Source: Rhodeus uyekii (lineage: Eukaryota > Chordata > Actinopteri > Cypriniformes > Acheilognathidae). Taken from it: a DNA stretch of 64,000 nucleotides. The DNA lies in contig JAWRVZ010000138.1 of the NCBI GenBank assembly GCA_037043235.1, positions 580,501 through 644,500 on the forward strand. Direction: 5' to 3'. The notes beneath the pieces are model-generated. The model was not told the origin of the DNA, made no database searches, and saw only the letters and a program-made list of their open reading frames with translations. Position numbers and translations under genes: made by a program. Below, piece after piece: positions 11,101 through 20,720 of this stretch (positions are counted from its first letter, which is position 1; every line of letters starts with the position of its first letter).

Positions 11101-14100
11101 CTGCAGGAAAGCTTTGCAAAAGCATTCATATTATATTAATAAAAGAGAGGAGTCCTTTCACACGTCCTCATCATTACATATGGTTTAGTCGAGGTCTATA
11201 GAGGTGACTGTGTGACTTCTGCATTCCAGTACTGTACTATATTATGAGGACTACCAAAACATTACATCATTTATTTAAAGCATTAACATGGTTTTGGTTT
11301 TAGCTCTTAAATTTCACATTAGCAAAATAACTAAAAAATACAGTTTAATATGTTAGAAGTCAAATTCCAGAACTGGTTAGGGCTTTAAGATAAAGTTTAA
11401 GCTGCAAACAATATCTTTACATTAGCGATCAATTACATATTTAACAGTAATTCATTATCCAATCATTAAGTCTGCGCAACAAAAACTGCTGGGAATGTCC
11501 ACAAAGAGCTGCATGAACAGAAAGTGGTTTCACACATCATCCAACCTTCAGTGAACGGAGATCTGACACGGCAGGGACTGCTTATATGAGAGCGATGTCT
11601 CACTAATTTAAGTTCTTACGAGGACAAATCTAATTTATTCCACAGACGCCTCACACACACACACACACACACACTTTAGTTCTAGGATAACTTCACATAG
11701 CAGCCTGTTCATAAACTCAAACACTGTCAACCAAATATAGAAAAAGTTACATTCCTGTAGCTCAATCAGTAGAGCACTAGTGTTTGCAACACCGAGGTCA
11801 TGGGTTCGATCCCAGCGAAAGCAAGAACTGACTCAATGTGTTTCTGCTTTGGATAAAAGCGTCTGTCAAATACATAATGTAAGTGTGTGACGTTTTAAGT
11901 GGAATTGTAATAAGACTGAAATACAAACCTTGCTTGCTTGCGTAACAAACAACAGTTTAGCAAACAAACGAGACTGTCAGATACAGAAAGACACCCATCA
12001 TGGAGTCGATCTGAAGCCTTTTTATCATGTAGCATAAGTTACAGGAAAGCTCACGCAAGATGTTTTTACAGTGGGCCAATTAGTTTTTCACACTACAGCT
12101 CACACACAGCATTCCCAGCAATTCTCGGAATTGAATTTACAAAAAAGCAAGTAAACAAAAACAATTAACAGGGAATATCAAAACAACAACCAAAACACTA
12201 AAAAGTGCAGTGATGTTTCAAATGAAAAAGTTCTTCTGTTAAATCATTTGCAATGTGAAACAAAGATACAGTATTACACTTAACCAGGGATTAGATGTGT
12301 GTGGGGGGGGGGGGGGGGGTAAATCCTCATTTCCCCCCCCCAACTTAAAAAAAAGAAACTAGCTGAGTTAATGCGTCTATAATATGATTCAAATAACATT
12401 CTCTTTAACCACCTGGTTAATTAAGTGATAATCCGAGGGCAGCACACCTGAAGATCAGCATGGTGTAAGTGCGAAACAAAATAAATAATGAGCCAACACC
12501 CAGTGTTAAATATTTCAGATGAGAAAACCAATGAACAGTGAGATGAGCTCAAGATCCACATCATACCAGTGGGCGAGAGATGTTCCCGCTGCGCTCTCAT
12601 CTCCCGGAGTCTCCGAGCCATGCCGTCAGAGCGCTTCAGAGACGGGCTGTACACGATCCCACTCGCCTCCTCAATCACGAACGGAGACGCGTCAGAAACT
12701 ATCAACAAAGACCACAACCTCACAAATGTGCTGAATGAACTAAACATGACACACACGCATGCGTTCCTCACCAACAGGGGACGAGGAGATCATGCCTTCC
12801 ATCATTCTGTCCATCTTTCTCTTCAGTCGCCGGTCATTGTCCGGGGTCTTTGTGAGGAAATCTCTGGGCTGCATGCAACGGTGCTGCAAACACACACACA
12901 CACAACAACAGGGGTTTGTTTTATTTACCAAGACTTCTCCAGCAACCAGTGAAAGTAAAATGATACGTGTTCTTTTATGTTCTTACGGTTCTTTTATTCA
13001 GATGGAGTTTGGATTCTTCATTCTGAACAGGGAAGAGATCTTCCTCTGCGTGCCCATTGCTCTCTTTACATCTGCAAACATGTCATGAAGAGAGTTCAGA
13101 AGCTCATGAAGGAAACATTGAGCTCTAGCGCCACCTAAAGGCCATCCAGAGAAACAACTACAAGAGCTACAACTGGACCAGCGGCGTGTTGCAGAAACTC
13201 AGCCAGTGTGTGAAGACTTCTCAAGAACTAATCTACCTACGAGCAATTAATCAAGATCCAGCTTTCCTGTAGATCAATCAGTAGAGCATCGGTGCTTGCA
13301 ACGCCAAGGTCATGGGTTCGATCCCAGGGAAAGGAGGAACTGATTCAATGCATTTCATGAATGCAATGCAGTCGCTTTGGATAAAAGCGTCTGCCAAATG
13401 CATAAATGCAAGAAGCAATCAGTCTTTTCTCATTCAGATCAGACTGATCTTCCCGTTTAGCTGAATTTAAAAAGTTAGAACCAGGCTTATAAATAAATAA
13501 AAAGTGAGATGACTAACTTTTAGGATTTGTGGAAGTGTTTTATGCAACCGGCCCCTAGAGAACAAGCCGTCACTGCCTTTAACAGCTTCAACAGCAGGGC
13601 AATCAAGTTAAACGGTTTTAAATAAAAATCCATATTCAACTGTAAAACAAGACGGAAGGCGTTGTGTTTTAATGCTTCAGTCAGCCGAATCCACTACATG
13701 AAAATAGAAATAGAGCAGCTCAATGCGTAGAAAAAGCCGTTCACACTCACACACACACGTGCTGCTTTTCCATTGATTTCTAAACATGCGCTAGACAGAC
13801 ATCTTTGTCCGTTGCACTTGTGTGTAACGCGAGAGAGAGTCGCGTGGTTATAAAGCCACGGACATTTAGAAGTAGCTCCGCTTTTAAAATCAATATAAGG
13901 TACTGATCGGCGCTTCTGCTCTTGAATGACGCCGTCATGTTCATAATTGTTCATGAAATTTGACTAATTATATGCAATATTCTATTATTTGTGTGTGTAA
14001 CTCATCTCACCTTGCCACCCAGTGGACAGACACAACCCTCACACCCATCTTCTGGGCCTTCCTCCATGTGGACGGCCGGCCATGTTTGAAGACCACATGG

Positions 14101-14680
14101 GTCACCTGTTTGTTGAGCGTCTTTGACACCTGCGATTTAAAATGAGGACTTTTATATTACATTTAATTCAAATTTAATGCGAAACACGACAGTGACGAGC
14201 CGTGACCTCTGCACCCATGTCCAACAGCTGCTGGATGAAGGGATGAGAGTAATCCTCCGTCCTGCTGGCCGACCACACGTCCACAAACGCCACCACATCT
14301 CCAGCAGAAGAAGAAGAGAAACATGATCATTGTGATATTCTGTTAATGTGTCTCTCTCGTACCATTTCATTAAAGTTTGGTTAAAGACTCAGACAATTAA
14401 TGCATGAGTAAAACACATATTTAAATGATTAAAATCCAGTTAGAATAATTGCCTCGTCTTCTGCAAAATTAGAAACAGACTGCTTTTTGAATGGAAATGA
14501 TGCCTGACATGTAAAACACTTTGAAGTACATACAAATAAATCTTGAGTAGCATTGTTAGATTATATGAACGTGATTTCTGTGAGCCAGGCTTTTATTTGA
14601 GACACAGTAACACGAGTCGAGACAGAGATCATCATATCAGCACCTGTGAGCACTGCAGAGCAAGAGCTTCTTCCGGCCAT
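8135..14680 (-). CDS. mcph1: Microcephalin (mcph1), exons 1-9, 3' part outside window
   Basis: BRCT protein of chromosome condensation (condensin II restraint) and DNA damage response; nuclear. I define nine coding exons, all with GT-AG introns and consistent phases: 14680-14644, 14298-14207, 14129-14011, 13071-12987, 12883-12772, 12698-12567, 9597-9511, 9419-8490 and 8217-8135, together 559 codons. Exons 1-4 encode the N-terminal BRCT domain (residues about 13-95; readings DVVAFVDVW, LLDMGAE, VSKTLNKQVTHVVFK, VRVVSVHWV). Exon 5 begins HRCMQPRDFLTKTPDNDRR and exon 6 has RLREMRAQREHLSPT, both close to mammalian microcephalin as I remember it. The 930-bp exon 8 is the disordered middle and contains FEDLFSPANNALKQR, like the mammalian DYFSPDNLKER block, and a QSTLKTFF motif (9,204-9,181). 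Exon 9 is small and less certain. The two C-terminal BRCT domains (about 250 residues) are not found in the window. Introns hold SINEs and hAT-type repeats. Confidence 0.93.
9770..10580. mobile_element. hAT-type repeat cluster in mcph1 intron
   Basis: A hAT-type end 'cagaggttttcaaagt' starts at 9,770. It is followed after a C-run (about 9,831) by a repeat rich in 'tagcgacttt' words. The right part (10,492-10,576) ends in 'agttggcaacactg', the inverse of the hAT-like terminus 'cagtgttgccaact'. The block at about 9,860-10,110 recurs in the opposite orientation at about 18,700-18,970. No transposase frame is intact. Boundaries between the two fused repeats are approximate. Confidence 0.6.
10581..10966. 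other. Intron sequence with hAT-like traces
   Basis: Contains 'ctccgcgcctcccctggcat' and a short plus-strand frame beginning ATGACAGAAAAGGGC at 10,746 that ends at a possible donor (GAG-gtaaac, 10,793). It resembles the start region of hAT-derived sequences, but it is too short to assign. Confidence 0.3.
10967..11110 (-). mobile_element. tRNA-derived SINE
   Basis: On the minus strand this reads 'ctgcagctcaaccagcagag', a degenerate tRNA-like A box, then 'catgggttcgatcgc' with the B-box core GGTTCGATC, and ends in 'ggataaaagcatctgataaa', the 3' tail seen in the two other SINE copies. Inserted in the large mcph1 intron, in sense with the gene. Confidence 0.85.
11111..11750. other. Intron sequence of mcph1
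   Basis: AT-rich intron with a (CA)n run at about 11,651-11,672. No exon or repeat end is recognised. Confidence 0.4.
11751..11885 (+). mobile_element. tRNA-derived SINE
   Basis: Contains an A-box-like 'tagctcaatcagtagagcac' (from 11,758), B box 'gggttcgatccc' (about 11,801-11,812) and the tail 'ggataaaagcgtctgtcaaa'. The tRNA-like head cannot be a real tRNA gene: the tail is SINE-specific and three diverged copies share it. Antisense to mcph1. Confidence 0.88.
11886..12566. other. Intron sequence with a G-run
   Basis: Intron between mcph1 exons 6 and 7. A run of guanines at about 12,302-12,320, followed by 'cccccccc' at about 12,333, could form a short G/C hairpin or quadruplex. No exon seen. 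Confidence 0.4.
13262..13410 (+). mobile_element. tRNA-derived SINE
   Basis: Best preserved of three copies: 'cctgtagatcaatcagtaga' (A-box region), 'catgggttcgatcccaggga' (B box) and the tail 'ggataaaagcgtctgccaaa'. It lies in the intron between mcph1 exons 3 and 4 and is antisense to the gene. Confidence 0.9.
13411..14010. other. Intron sequence of mcph1
   Basis: Between exons 4 and 3. Open frames here are short and lack acceptable splice context. Confidence 0.4.
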
Positions 14681-14695
14681 CACTGCTTCTGCAGG

Positions 14696-14726
<31 letters not shown>

Positions 14727-14772
14727 TAATAATAATAATGATAACTTTCACACAGCAAACACTTTAACAGGC

Positions 14773-14782
14773 GCGCATGCGC
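14773..14782. promoter_or_regulatory. NRF1-type palindrome upstream of mcph1 exon 1
   Basis: A perfect 'gcgcatgcgc' palindrome, the NRF1 consensus core, lies 93 bp upstream of the mcph1 start codon. No TATA box is seen, which fits a housekeeping-type promoter. The role is inferred from position and motif only. Confidence 0.5.
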
Positions 14783-15384
14783 AGTCTGCAGAGAAACTTA
14801 TGAGATTAGCACACGGAAACAATGATTACCGCTCAACACTTCCACGACATTAGAGAGGCAGGACTTTAAACATCTGAAATGAAAACACTGGGCGTTGATC
14901 ATGGCTCACCTTGACCGTGTTTTAATCTCACAGTTGACTCACTCTGTTTTCTTTCGACCATTCAGACTGTCGTTTTCGCGGTAAAGGGTTGATTTCTTCT
15001 TCTCCTCGTGTTTACTGACGCTTATGAACCAGTGGATCTTTAGCGCCCCCTCCTGCACTGGAGAACAGCGACACGGAGGATCTTTACCGCCCTCTCCTGA
15101 TAACACATATCGTTAGAAAAACGTCCTCAAAGATGTGAGAAAACATCCGTCCAGTAACGCTGATCGGACCGTCAGAGTAATCTGGTCTTTACAAAACGTT
15201 AACACAAAAACTTTATTTATATATTGTTCATGGAGCATATATTTTTATTTGGATGTTCATCTAACAATTTTTAAATGTTTGATCTGAACATGATGCATAA
15301 GGAACAATCAATGAATGCAAGCTGTATATTCAGGCAAGGAGACAGAATGCACTGACTACATTATTAACACTTAATATTCATCAA
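14783..15384. other. Upstream region of mcph1, no gene recognised
   Basis: Holds the presumed 5' flank of mcph1 with two similar 'ggatctttagcgccc' / 'ggatctttaccgccc' blocks at about 15,033 and 15,078. No exon or repeat end is recognised. Confidence 0.35.
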
Positions 15385-15532
15385 TATTATTGATTGTTCT
15401 GTTCTTCTAGAGCTGCTGGACACCCAAAACAAACTGTTTTTATTGTTTTCCTGTTATCGCTGTAAAGCTGCTTTGGAACAATCCCTATTGTAAAAAGAGC
15501 TTTATAAATAAAGGAGACTTGACTTAACTGAA
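15385..15532 (+). repeat. 3' tail fragment of the L2-A LINE family
   Basis: Reads 'gtaaagctgctttggaacaa', then 'tttataaataaaggagactt', matching the end of the LINE at 41,285-41,432 including its ACTTGACT-type tail. A 5'-truncated insertion. Confidence 0.8.
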
Positions 15533-16820
15533 TCCCAGCTAAGGATATGCTCTCAGAATGTTTTGCTAACTTTCCATAAAGTTATGAAAACTTTATTTCT
15601 GAAAGCTTTTTTTTATTAAGAGTGTTTGTTCTAGTTTATCAGAATGTGAGATGAACACTCGATTCGATTTTGAAAGTGTTATTTCTGAATGTCATTTCAT
15701 CCAAAACATATAGTTTAAAAAAATGTTTTTAGAATATTACAAATAAACTTTCAATTAACATTATATTCAAGTGAAAATACAGTTAGTGGAACGTTTTGAG
15801 AAATGGTCTGATAACCTTTTAAACAAAAAAGGTTTAAAATCAGGTTAAAAAAAAGGTTAAAAATAAAAATCACAAAAATAAAACTGGATTTGTAGACTTT
15901 TTAGGAACATTTCAAAACAGCGTATACCCACAACATTTATATAACCTAAATTTGTTAGATAAGGGTTCAGTTTCAAGACAAGTAACCCTTATGCAAAATC
16001 CCTATGTAAAAGTGAGTAATGCCTGTACTAGATTTTTTATGAAATCATTATCCTTAATTGGTTCTCCAAATCACCTTAACGCCTTTGTTCTGTCATGTGT
16101 GAGTGTAGTGGGTACAAAATACTTGAATAAATTGAGTTTGAGAGTGTTTTCAATTAATGTAAATTATATTTACGGTGTACAGTACTCATCCTATAGGATG
16201 AATGGTGATCGATTTATCAGAGCAACTGATTGATCGATTGTTTTTCTCTCCTGTATCGTTCACCTGAAGGAGAGGGGCGCGCTGCACACATAATACAGAG
16301 ACTCTGGTAAAGCAGCAGTAGCGTCCCCGTGTCCTGTTTATTCATCCCTATAACTATTTCCCCCTCATCAGGCGGTGAGGATACTACATAAGCTTGAATC
16401 AGCTCAGTGAGTTGTGAGTTAGTACAAGCTTATCTAGTTTAAACAATCTCATATTACTTCTTTAATTGTTAAAAGATAAGGTTTACATTGTCAGATGTTG
16501 TTTCCAATGTTCTTTGTGTTATGATCAAATCACAAATGCTGTAATATCAGATGGCCATTTTAATGCATGGTTGAGGACGTGTAATGTGATCTATAATAAG
16601 AAGTTTAAATATTATTTGCTTGATGTTAACATTGCATCCTTAGATAAAAACCACGCAATAACCTCAACAAGAGACAAAGACAAGGGAAACATGAGCGGAT
16701 TAAATAACAAACAGCTGACGAGACTAACGATTAGTGATTAGACACAGACAGGTGCAGGAAGGGACCCGGATGTGAACAGACGTGACAAGACTGTGACACA
16801 GGGCACCACAGATTTTAATC
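15533..16820. other. No gene recognised
   Basis: AT-rich DNA with two chance frames (15,952-16,233 and 16,466-16,741, plus strand). They match no domain I know and have no start or splice context. Confidence 0.4.
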
Positions 16821-16829
16821 GAAGAAAAT

Positions 16830-17391
16830 GAATGAAATGAAAAACTAACTCCCTGTAACAAATATAGTAGAAATATCACTTCTAACAGAAAATATAGCTT
16901 TATAAATAATCTTCCTTATCAGTTTCATCTACTCAACATCACAGATAGCCTAGAAGAACTTGATGTTGCAACAGAAACTATTAACTCTCTCTTTTCCAGC
17001 ACTTTAGACACTGTTGCTCCGTTGCGCTTAAAGAAGATTAAAGAAAATAGTCCAACACCGTGGTACAACGAACACACACGGGCCCTCAAGAGAGCAGCCA
17101 GAAAAATGGAGCGGAGCTGGAAAAAAACTAAGCTTGAGGTTTTTAACATGTAGTGGAAAGACAGCTCTATTGAATTCAGAAAGGCCTTAAAATCAGCTAG
17201 AAATGCTTACTTTTCTACCGTCTTAGAAGAAAACAAATACAACCCTAGGTATTTATTTGATACATTGACTAAATTAACGAGAAATAAAGCCTCAACCCCA
17301 GATGCTTTAAAACAACACAGCAATAATGACTTAATGAACCTCTTTACCTGCAAAATACAAAAGATTAGAGAGAAAATTATCACCATCTACT
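16830..17391 (+). pseudogene. L2-A LINE fragment (ORF2 linker and start of RT region)
   Basis: Aligns nearly base for base with 38,605-39,145 of the nearly full LINE: the end of the endonuclease region (LDTVAPLRLKKI), then PTPWYNEHTRALKRAARKME and a run to SLNLFTCKIQKI-like sequence. It keeps 10 bases in the 'ttaaagaa' region near 17,030 that the longer copy lacks, and has 'acacacacgggccc' where the longer copy has two extra bases. It therefore retains the ancestral frame through the linker, but carries its own stop (tgtag near 17,152). Truncated at both ends. Confidence 0.85.
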
Positions 17392-17453
17392 AACAGTTCC
17401 TCTGTCAGGGTAGTTAGTCACTTAAGCTGTTGCTTATGACTTTTATGACCAGT

Positions 17454-17878
17454 TGTCACAATACATGAAGGGAGGACTCAAGTCCAGGGATAAGGGTATT
17501 TCATATAACAGAAATAAACAATAAGCATACAAAGGAAACACCCACAAGGGGGAAAACATAACCTAACATAACCAAGGAACAGAATTTGAACATAAACAAA
17601 CTGGGAGATCAGAGCAAAGAAACACAAGAACTTGATCAGGGAACGCATGGGAGACACAGGCATGGAAGACAACGACGTGAGGCCAGACAGCAAACACTGA
17701 GGGCTATTTATAAGACACATGAGGGAAGGTAGTGATGAGAGACAGCTGGGAATGATTATGGGAAACAAGGAGGCAGGGCAGACGCTAACGATACAAACAC
17801 ACGAGAGAGAGAGAGCAGTGCCACGGTTCTGTCCACTAGAACACTAATAACACTGGAAACAGAGACAGAACCGTGACA
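17454..17878. repeat. TGTCAC...GTGACA repeat, copy 1, with terminal hairpin
   Basis: Bounded by 'tgtcac' and 'gtgaca'. The interior shares 'gggaggactcaag', 'cacaagggggaaaacataac' and 'gacagctgggaatgatta' with 34,251-34,663. At the right end 'cacggttctgtc' (from 17,822) pairs with 'gacagaaccgtg' (17,864-17,875), giving a 12-bp stem with a loop of about 30 nt. No coding frame. Class unknown; a small DNA element or an LTR-like sequence are both possible. Confidence 0.7.
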
Positions 17879-17999
17879 CCGGTTGACTGGCTGACAGTTA
17901 ATTGGAGAAATGTTGAATAAACGCTGGATCTGTAGATGGCGAAGTCTTCTGTAGCTTCTCAAGTGGGTTAAGATCCATCTGCAGTTCATTTAGGTTAGA

Positions 18000-18420
18000 C
18001 ATTATCAAGGTTCAAACAGGCTCAGGTCGAGTCACAAGGCAGAATAGCCAATGTCATGGGAAAGGCAGAGAGAATGGTCAGGGTAGTCAGAAAACAATCA
18101 GAGTCCAGATAAACAATAAGCAAGAGGCAGATGGCACAGAATCAAACACAATGATCTAGGCAGAGTCAGAACACAGGCAAGGTAAATAACGCTCAGAAAT
18201 GTAGCTGGCAAAGACTTTGCAGTGAGATGCTGAGTATCCAGGGTTTAAAAAGTCTGTGAAGATGTATGACAGGTGTGGTAATCAGTCCAGGGAAGTGGGT
18301 GCAAGGTAATTATAGTCCTTCTTGGGGTGTATGGGGTAGCACCTCTGGTGGGGGGCGTGTTGCTTCCCTTTCAGTGCGGCTTGCTCACCTTTGGTCCGCA
18401 CGTGTCACCTAGCTCTCACC
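18000..18420. repeat. Unclassified interspersed repeat
   Basis: Purine-rich sequence with 'ggcagagtcagaacacaggc' and 'agaatcaaacacaatgatct', similar in style to 55,680-55,935 ('cagaatcaaacacggttaac'). Probably two diverged copies of one non-coding fish repeat. Boundaries are not defined. Confidence 0.4.
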
Positions 18421-18699
18421 TGTGGCTCCCCATAGCTGTTAACATGCGACAGGGGCCACACCCTGGGCAACGGCTTTGACAGGCTAGCGAAACTAGGTGA
18501 GGGTAGCCAACAGATTTTCAAACCCTTGGTGAGTTAGGGACATGTCTATCCCCAGCATATGAAGTCAGCACCGGAGGATTGAGTGGATGAGGCCAACAGT
18601 GGGTCTAACGATCATGAAGGCGGTGCTGCAAGCGATGTGGAATGCTCAGAGGAAGGCTAGACACACAAGACGTCCTGGTCATCCACTGCATCCGGCCCC
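18421..18699. other. Possible LINE untranslated region, unassigned
   Basis: Contains 'acatgcgacaggggccacac' and 'catatgaagtcagcaccgga'. It reads like repeat-derived sequence, but I cannot place it in a family. Confidence 0.3.
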
Positions 18700-18970
18700 A
18701 TCTCCAGCCGTCTCGACTTTTGTTTTGCTTCTGCTCTGCCTGGGAGGACTGGGCCGTCTGTGAGTGCTTTGGGATGGGGATGCGGAAGCACTCGCTGCTC
18801 CTTAAGAAGAGTAAGAACAGTGTGCTTTCACTTCAGAGAGTCTCCAAAAGTCTCCAATAACTCCAGATAAAGTCGTTAGATTTGTCGCTAGTGGCTTTTT
18901 TGGTCATTTGTGCTAGAGTGGTCTGAAAACTCGCTAAATATAGCGACAAAGGCGCTAAGTTGGCAACACT
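18700..18970 (-). mobile_element. hAT-type repeat, second copy of the 9.8-kb family
   Basis: The inverse of about 9,860-10,110: 'gaggactgggccgtctgtga', 'gtgctttcacttcagagag' and 'ctccagataaagtcg'. It ends in 'agttggcaacact', i.e. the terminus 'agtgttgccaact'. No coding capacity. Confidence 0.7.
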
Positions 18971-20344
18971 GGTGATGACAATGGTGAACAGATACTGGTG
19001 AGACATCCAAGTACACCTGACGTCAGCTTACAGAACAGGGCAGGGCTGGATGTGTCGCTCCACCCCATACCTACTCTGATAGGCTCAATGGTCTTTCATA
19101 GGCATACTTAATAGATAATCGTATTGAAGCAGCGCTGTGGAGACAGATTTGTTTATGACATTAAAATGCTGCAAAAGTATACTCTCGCGCTACTTTGATG
19201 TCATTCACGGATCAGTCTGCGCAGCGCTGCTTCAATATAATTATTTCTATTTTAAGTCGAACATGCCTAATGTGTTTGTAGGACATATGAGTTCGTTCAA
19301 ATCTATATGAACTGGAAGAGCTGTGCAGTTTCACAAATACTTCATTATAATGAAGAAAAACATTAGGCTGTATCTTGCAATGTCCCATAAATTAAGCTCT
19401 TTAGGCTAATGCGTGGACAATCCGACAACATTTAAACAAAATTGTATTGGTTGACTACCACTGCAGGAGAGTCGAGTCTGAATTATGAATTAAATAATTG
19501 ATTAAATGTGGTTACTTCATATCTCCATATTATGAGAAAAGAAATTAAAAAGAAACATTTATAGTTACAGGTGTTACTGTTTTTTATAAGCCATGTCAGG
19601 TGCAGTTGAATGATAACTAGGCTAATGTGTCTGTAATGTTATTTTTATTTTTTTCACTACATTGCAAAGCATAATCTCAGATGTTTTCCACCACTTTTTT
19701 TCAGGGAAAAATTGTCCTCATTATTTTAAATTGAAGAAATCAAGATTCTGTGATGGACAATGATGTCCGTTTCTCAAGTTAATCTTGTGAGCTGATTCTT
19801 TTCAGTCAACTGGTTCACAAATGACATAAAATGGTTAATTATTAAGCTTGCAGCGGTTAATAAGCAGTCAAGTGAATAACCACTTGATTTGGTCTTGTCC
19901 TGCTCAAATGAGCCAAGATCCAAGAGTAATATAATATTCTCAGATCAAGTGTGCTCCTAATAATTCATAATACTGTCAGACTTAGCTCTAAGGTCTATCT
20001 TATTTATGTTGCATTAGAAACCTCTCTTTTCCTGAAGTAAGTATGGGGCGGAGCAAGACGTGCTCTGCAGACTGCAGTCATCCTTCTGAGAAGCGCCTCG
20101 TGGACATCCAACCCGGCCCACATCCCAGTATGATTTCAGATGCCATGCCCATGTCCACATACATCAAACCAGTTCAGCAGAAACTCTGCCCTGTACACCA
20201 TTTTTAAGAGGATATTGGTCATGTCCATTGCAGTACTGATTGCCCACACCAAAAACTTATCCCTAAAACCTATCACTCTAACCTTTACCAATTAAGTGAT
20301 CTGCAAGGCAGAATTTCTAGTGAAGTAGACTGGGAAAATAATTA
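18971..20344. other. No gene recognised
   Basis: Unassigned AT-rich DNA. No repeat ends, splice-flanked frames or RNA genes recognised. Confidence 0.4.
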
Positions 20345-20720
20345 CACTTTGGCAAACGCCAAGCCATCATGATTCTGAATTCACAGAATGAGGCTCTGAA
20401 TTTGCCCGTCAAGTTGAGTATTGATGGTAAAGATTACACGATTTTTTATCAGTTTAGAGACGATGAAATGTTTTGTGTGTGGAGAGTTTGGGCGTGTTCG
20501 GCAGAACTGTCCAAATAAAACGGAACAAATGTGAACATTGCTGCTGCCGCTGTTAATGAAGAGGTAAAGAGCCAGGCAAACAGTGATTTTAATACGGCTG
20601 TATCATCGGAGTCATCAGCTGTTGAAAGCTATTGTAAGCGTCTCTGAGAACAGGGCTGAAGCTCAAAAAGACACTGATCATGATCCACAGAGGCAGGTAG
20701 AGCAGGCACAATCTACTAAC
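20345..20720 (+). pseudogene. Tx1 LINE copy a, ORF1 remnant with CCHC knuckle
   Basis: Reads (with frameshifts) AIMILNSQNEALNLPVKLSIDGKDYTIF, then MKCFVCGEFGRVRQNCPNK: a CX2CX4(H replaced by R)X4C zinc knuckle in the position and wording usual for Tx1-clade ORF1 proteins. A stop follows (caaatgtga, about 20,527). The host element is cut at about 20,721 by a reversed L2-group LINE and continues at 22,344. Confidence 0.75.

Noticed and set aside
11757..11826. tRNA gene (A box and B box present)
   Set aside because: The head is followed by a SINE-specific tail, and three diverged copies share the whole structure; no proper cloverleaf acceptor stem was seen.
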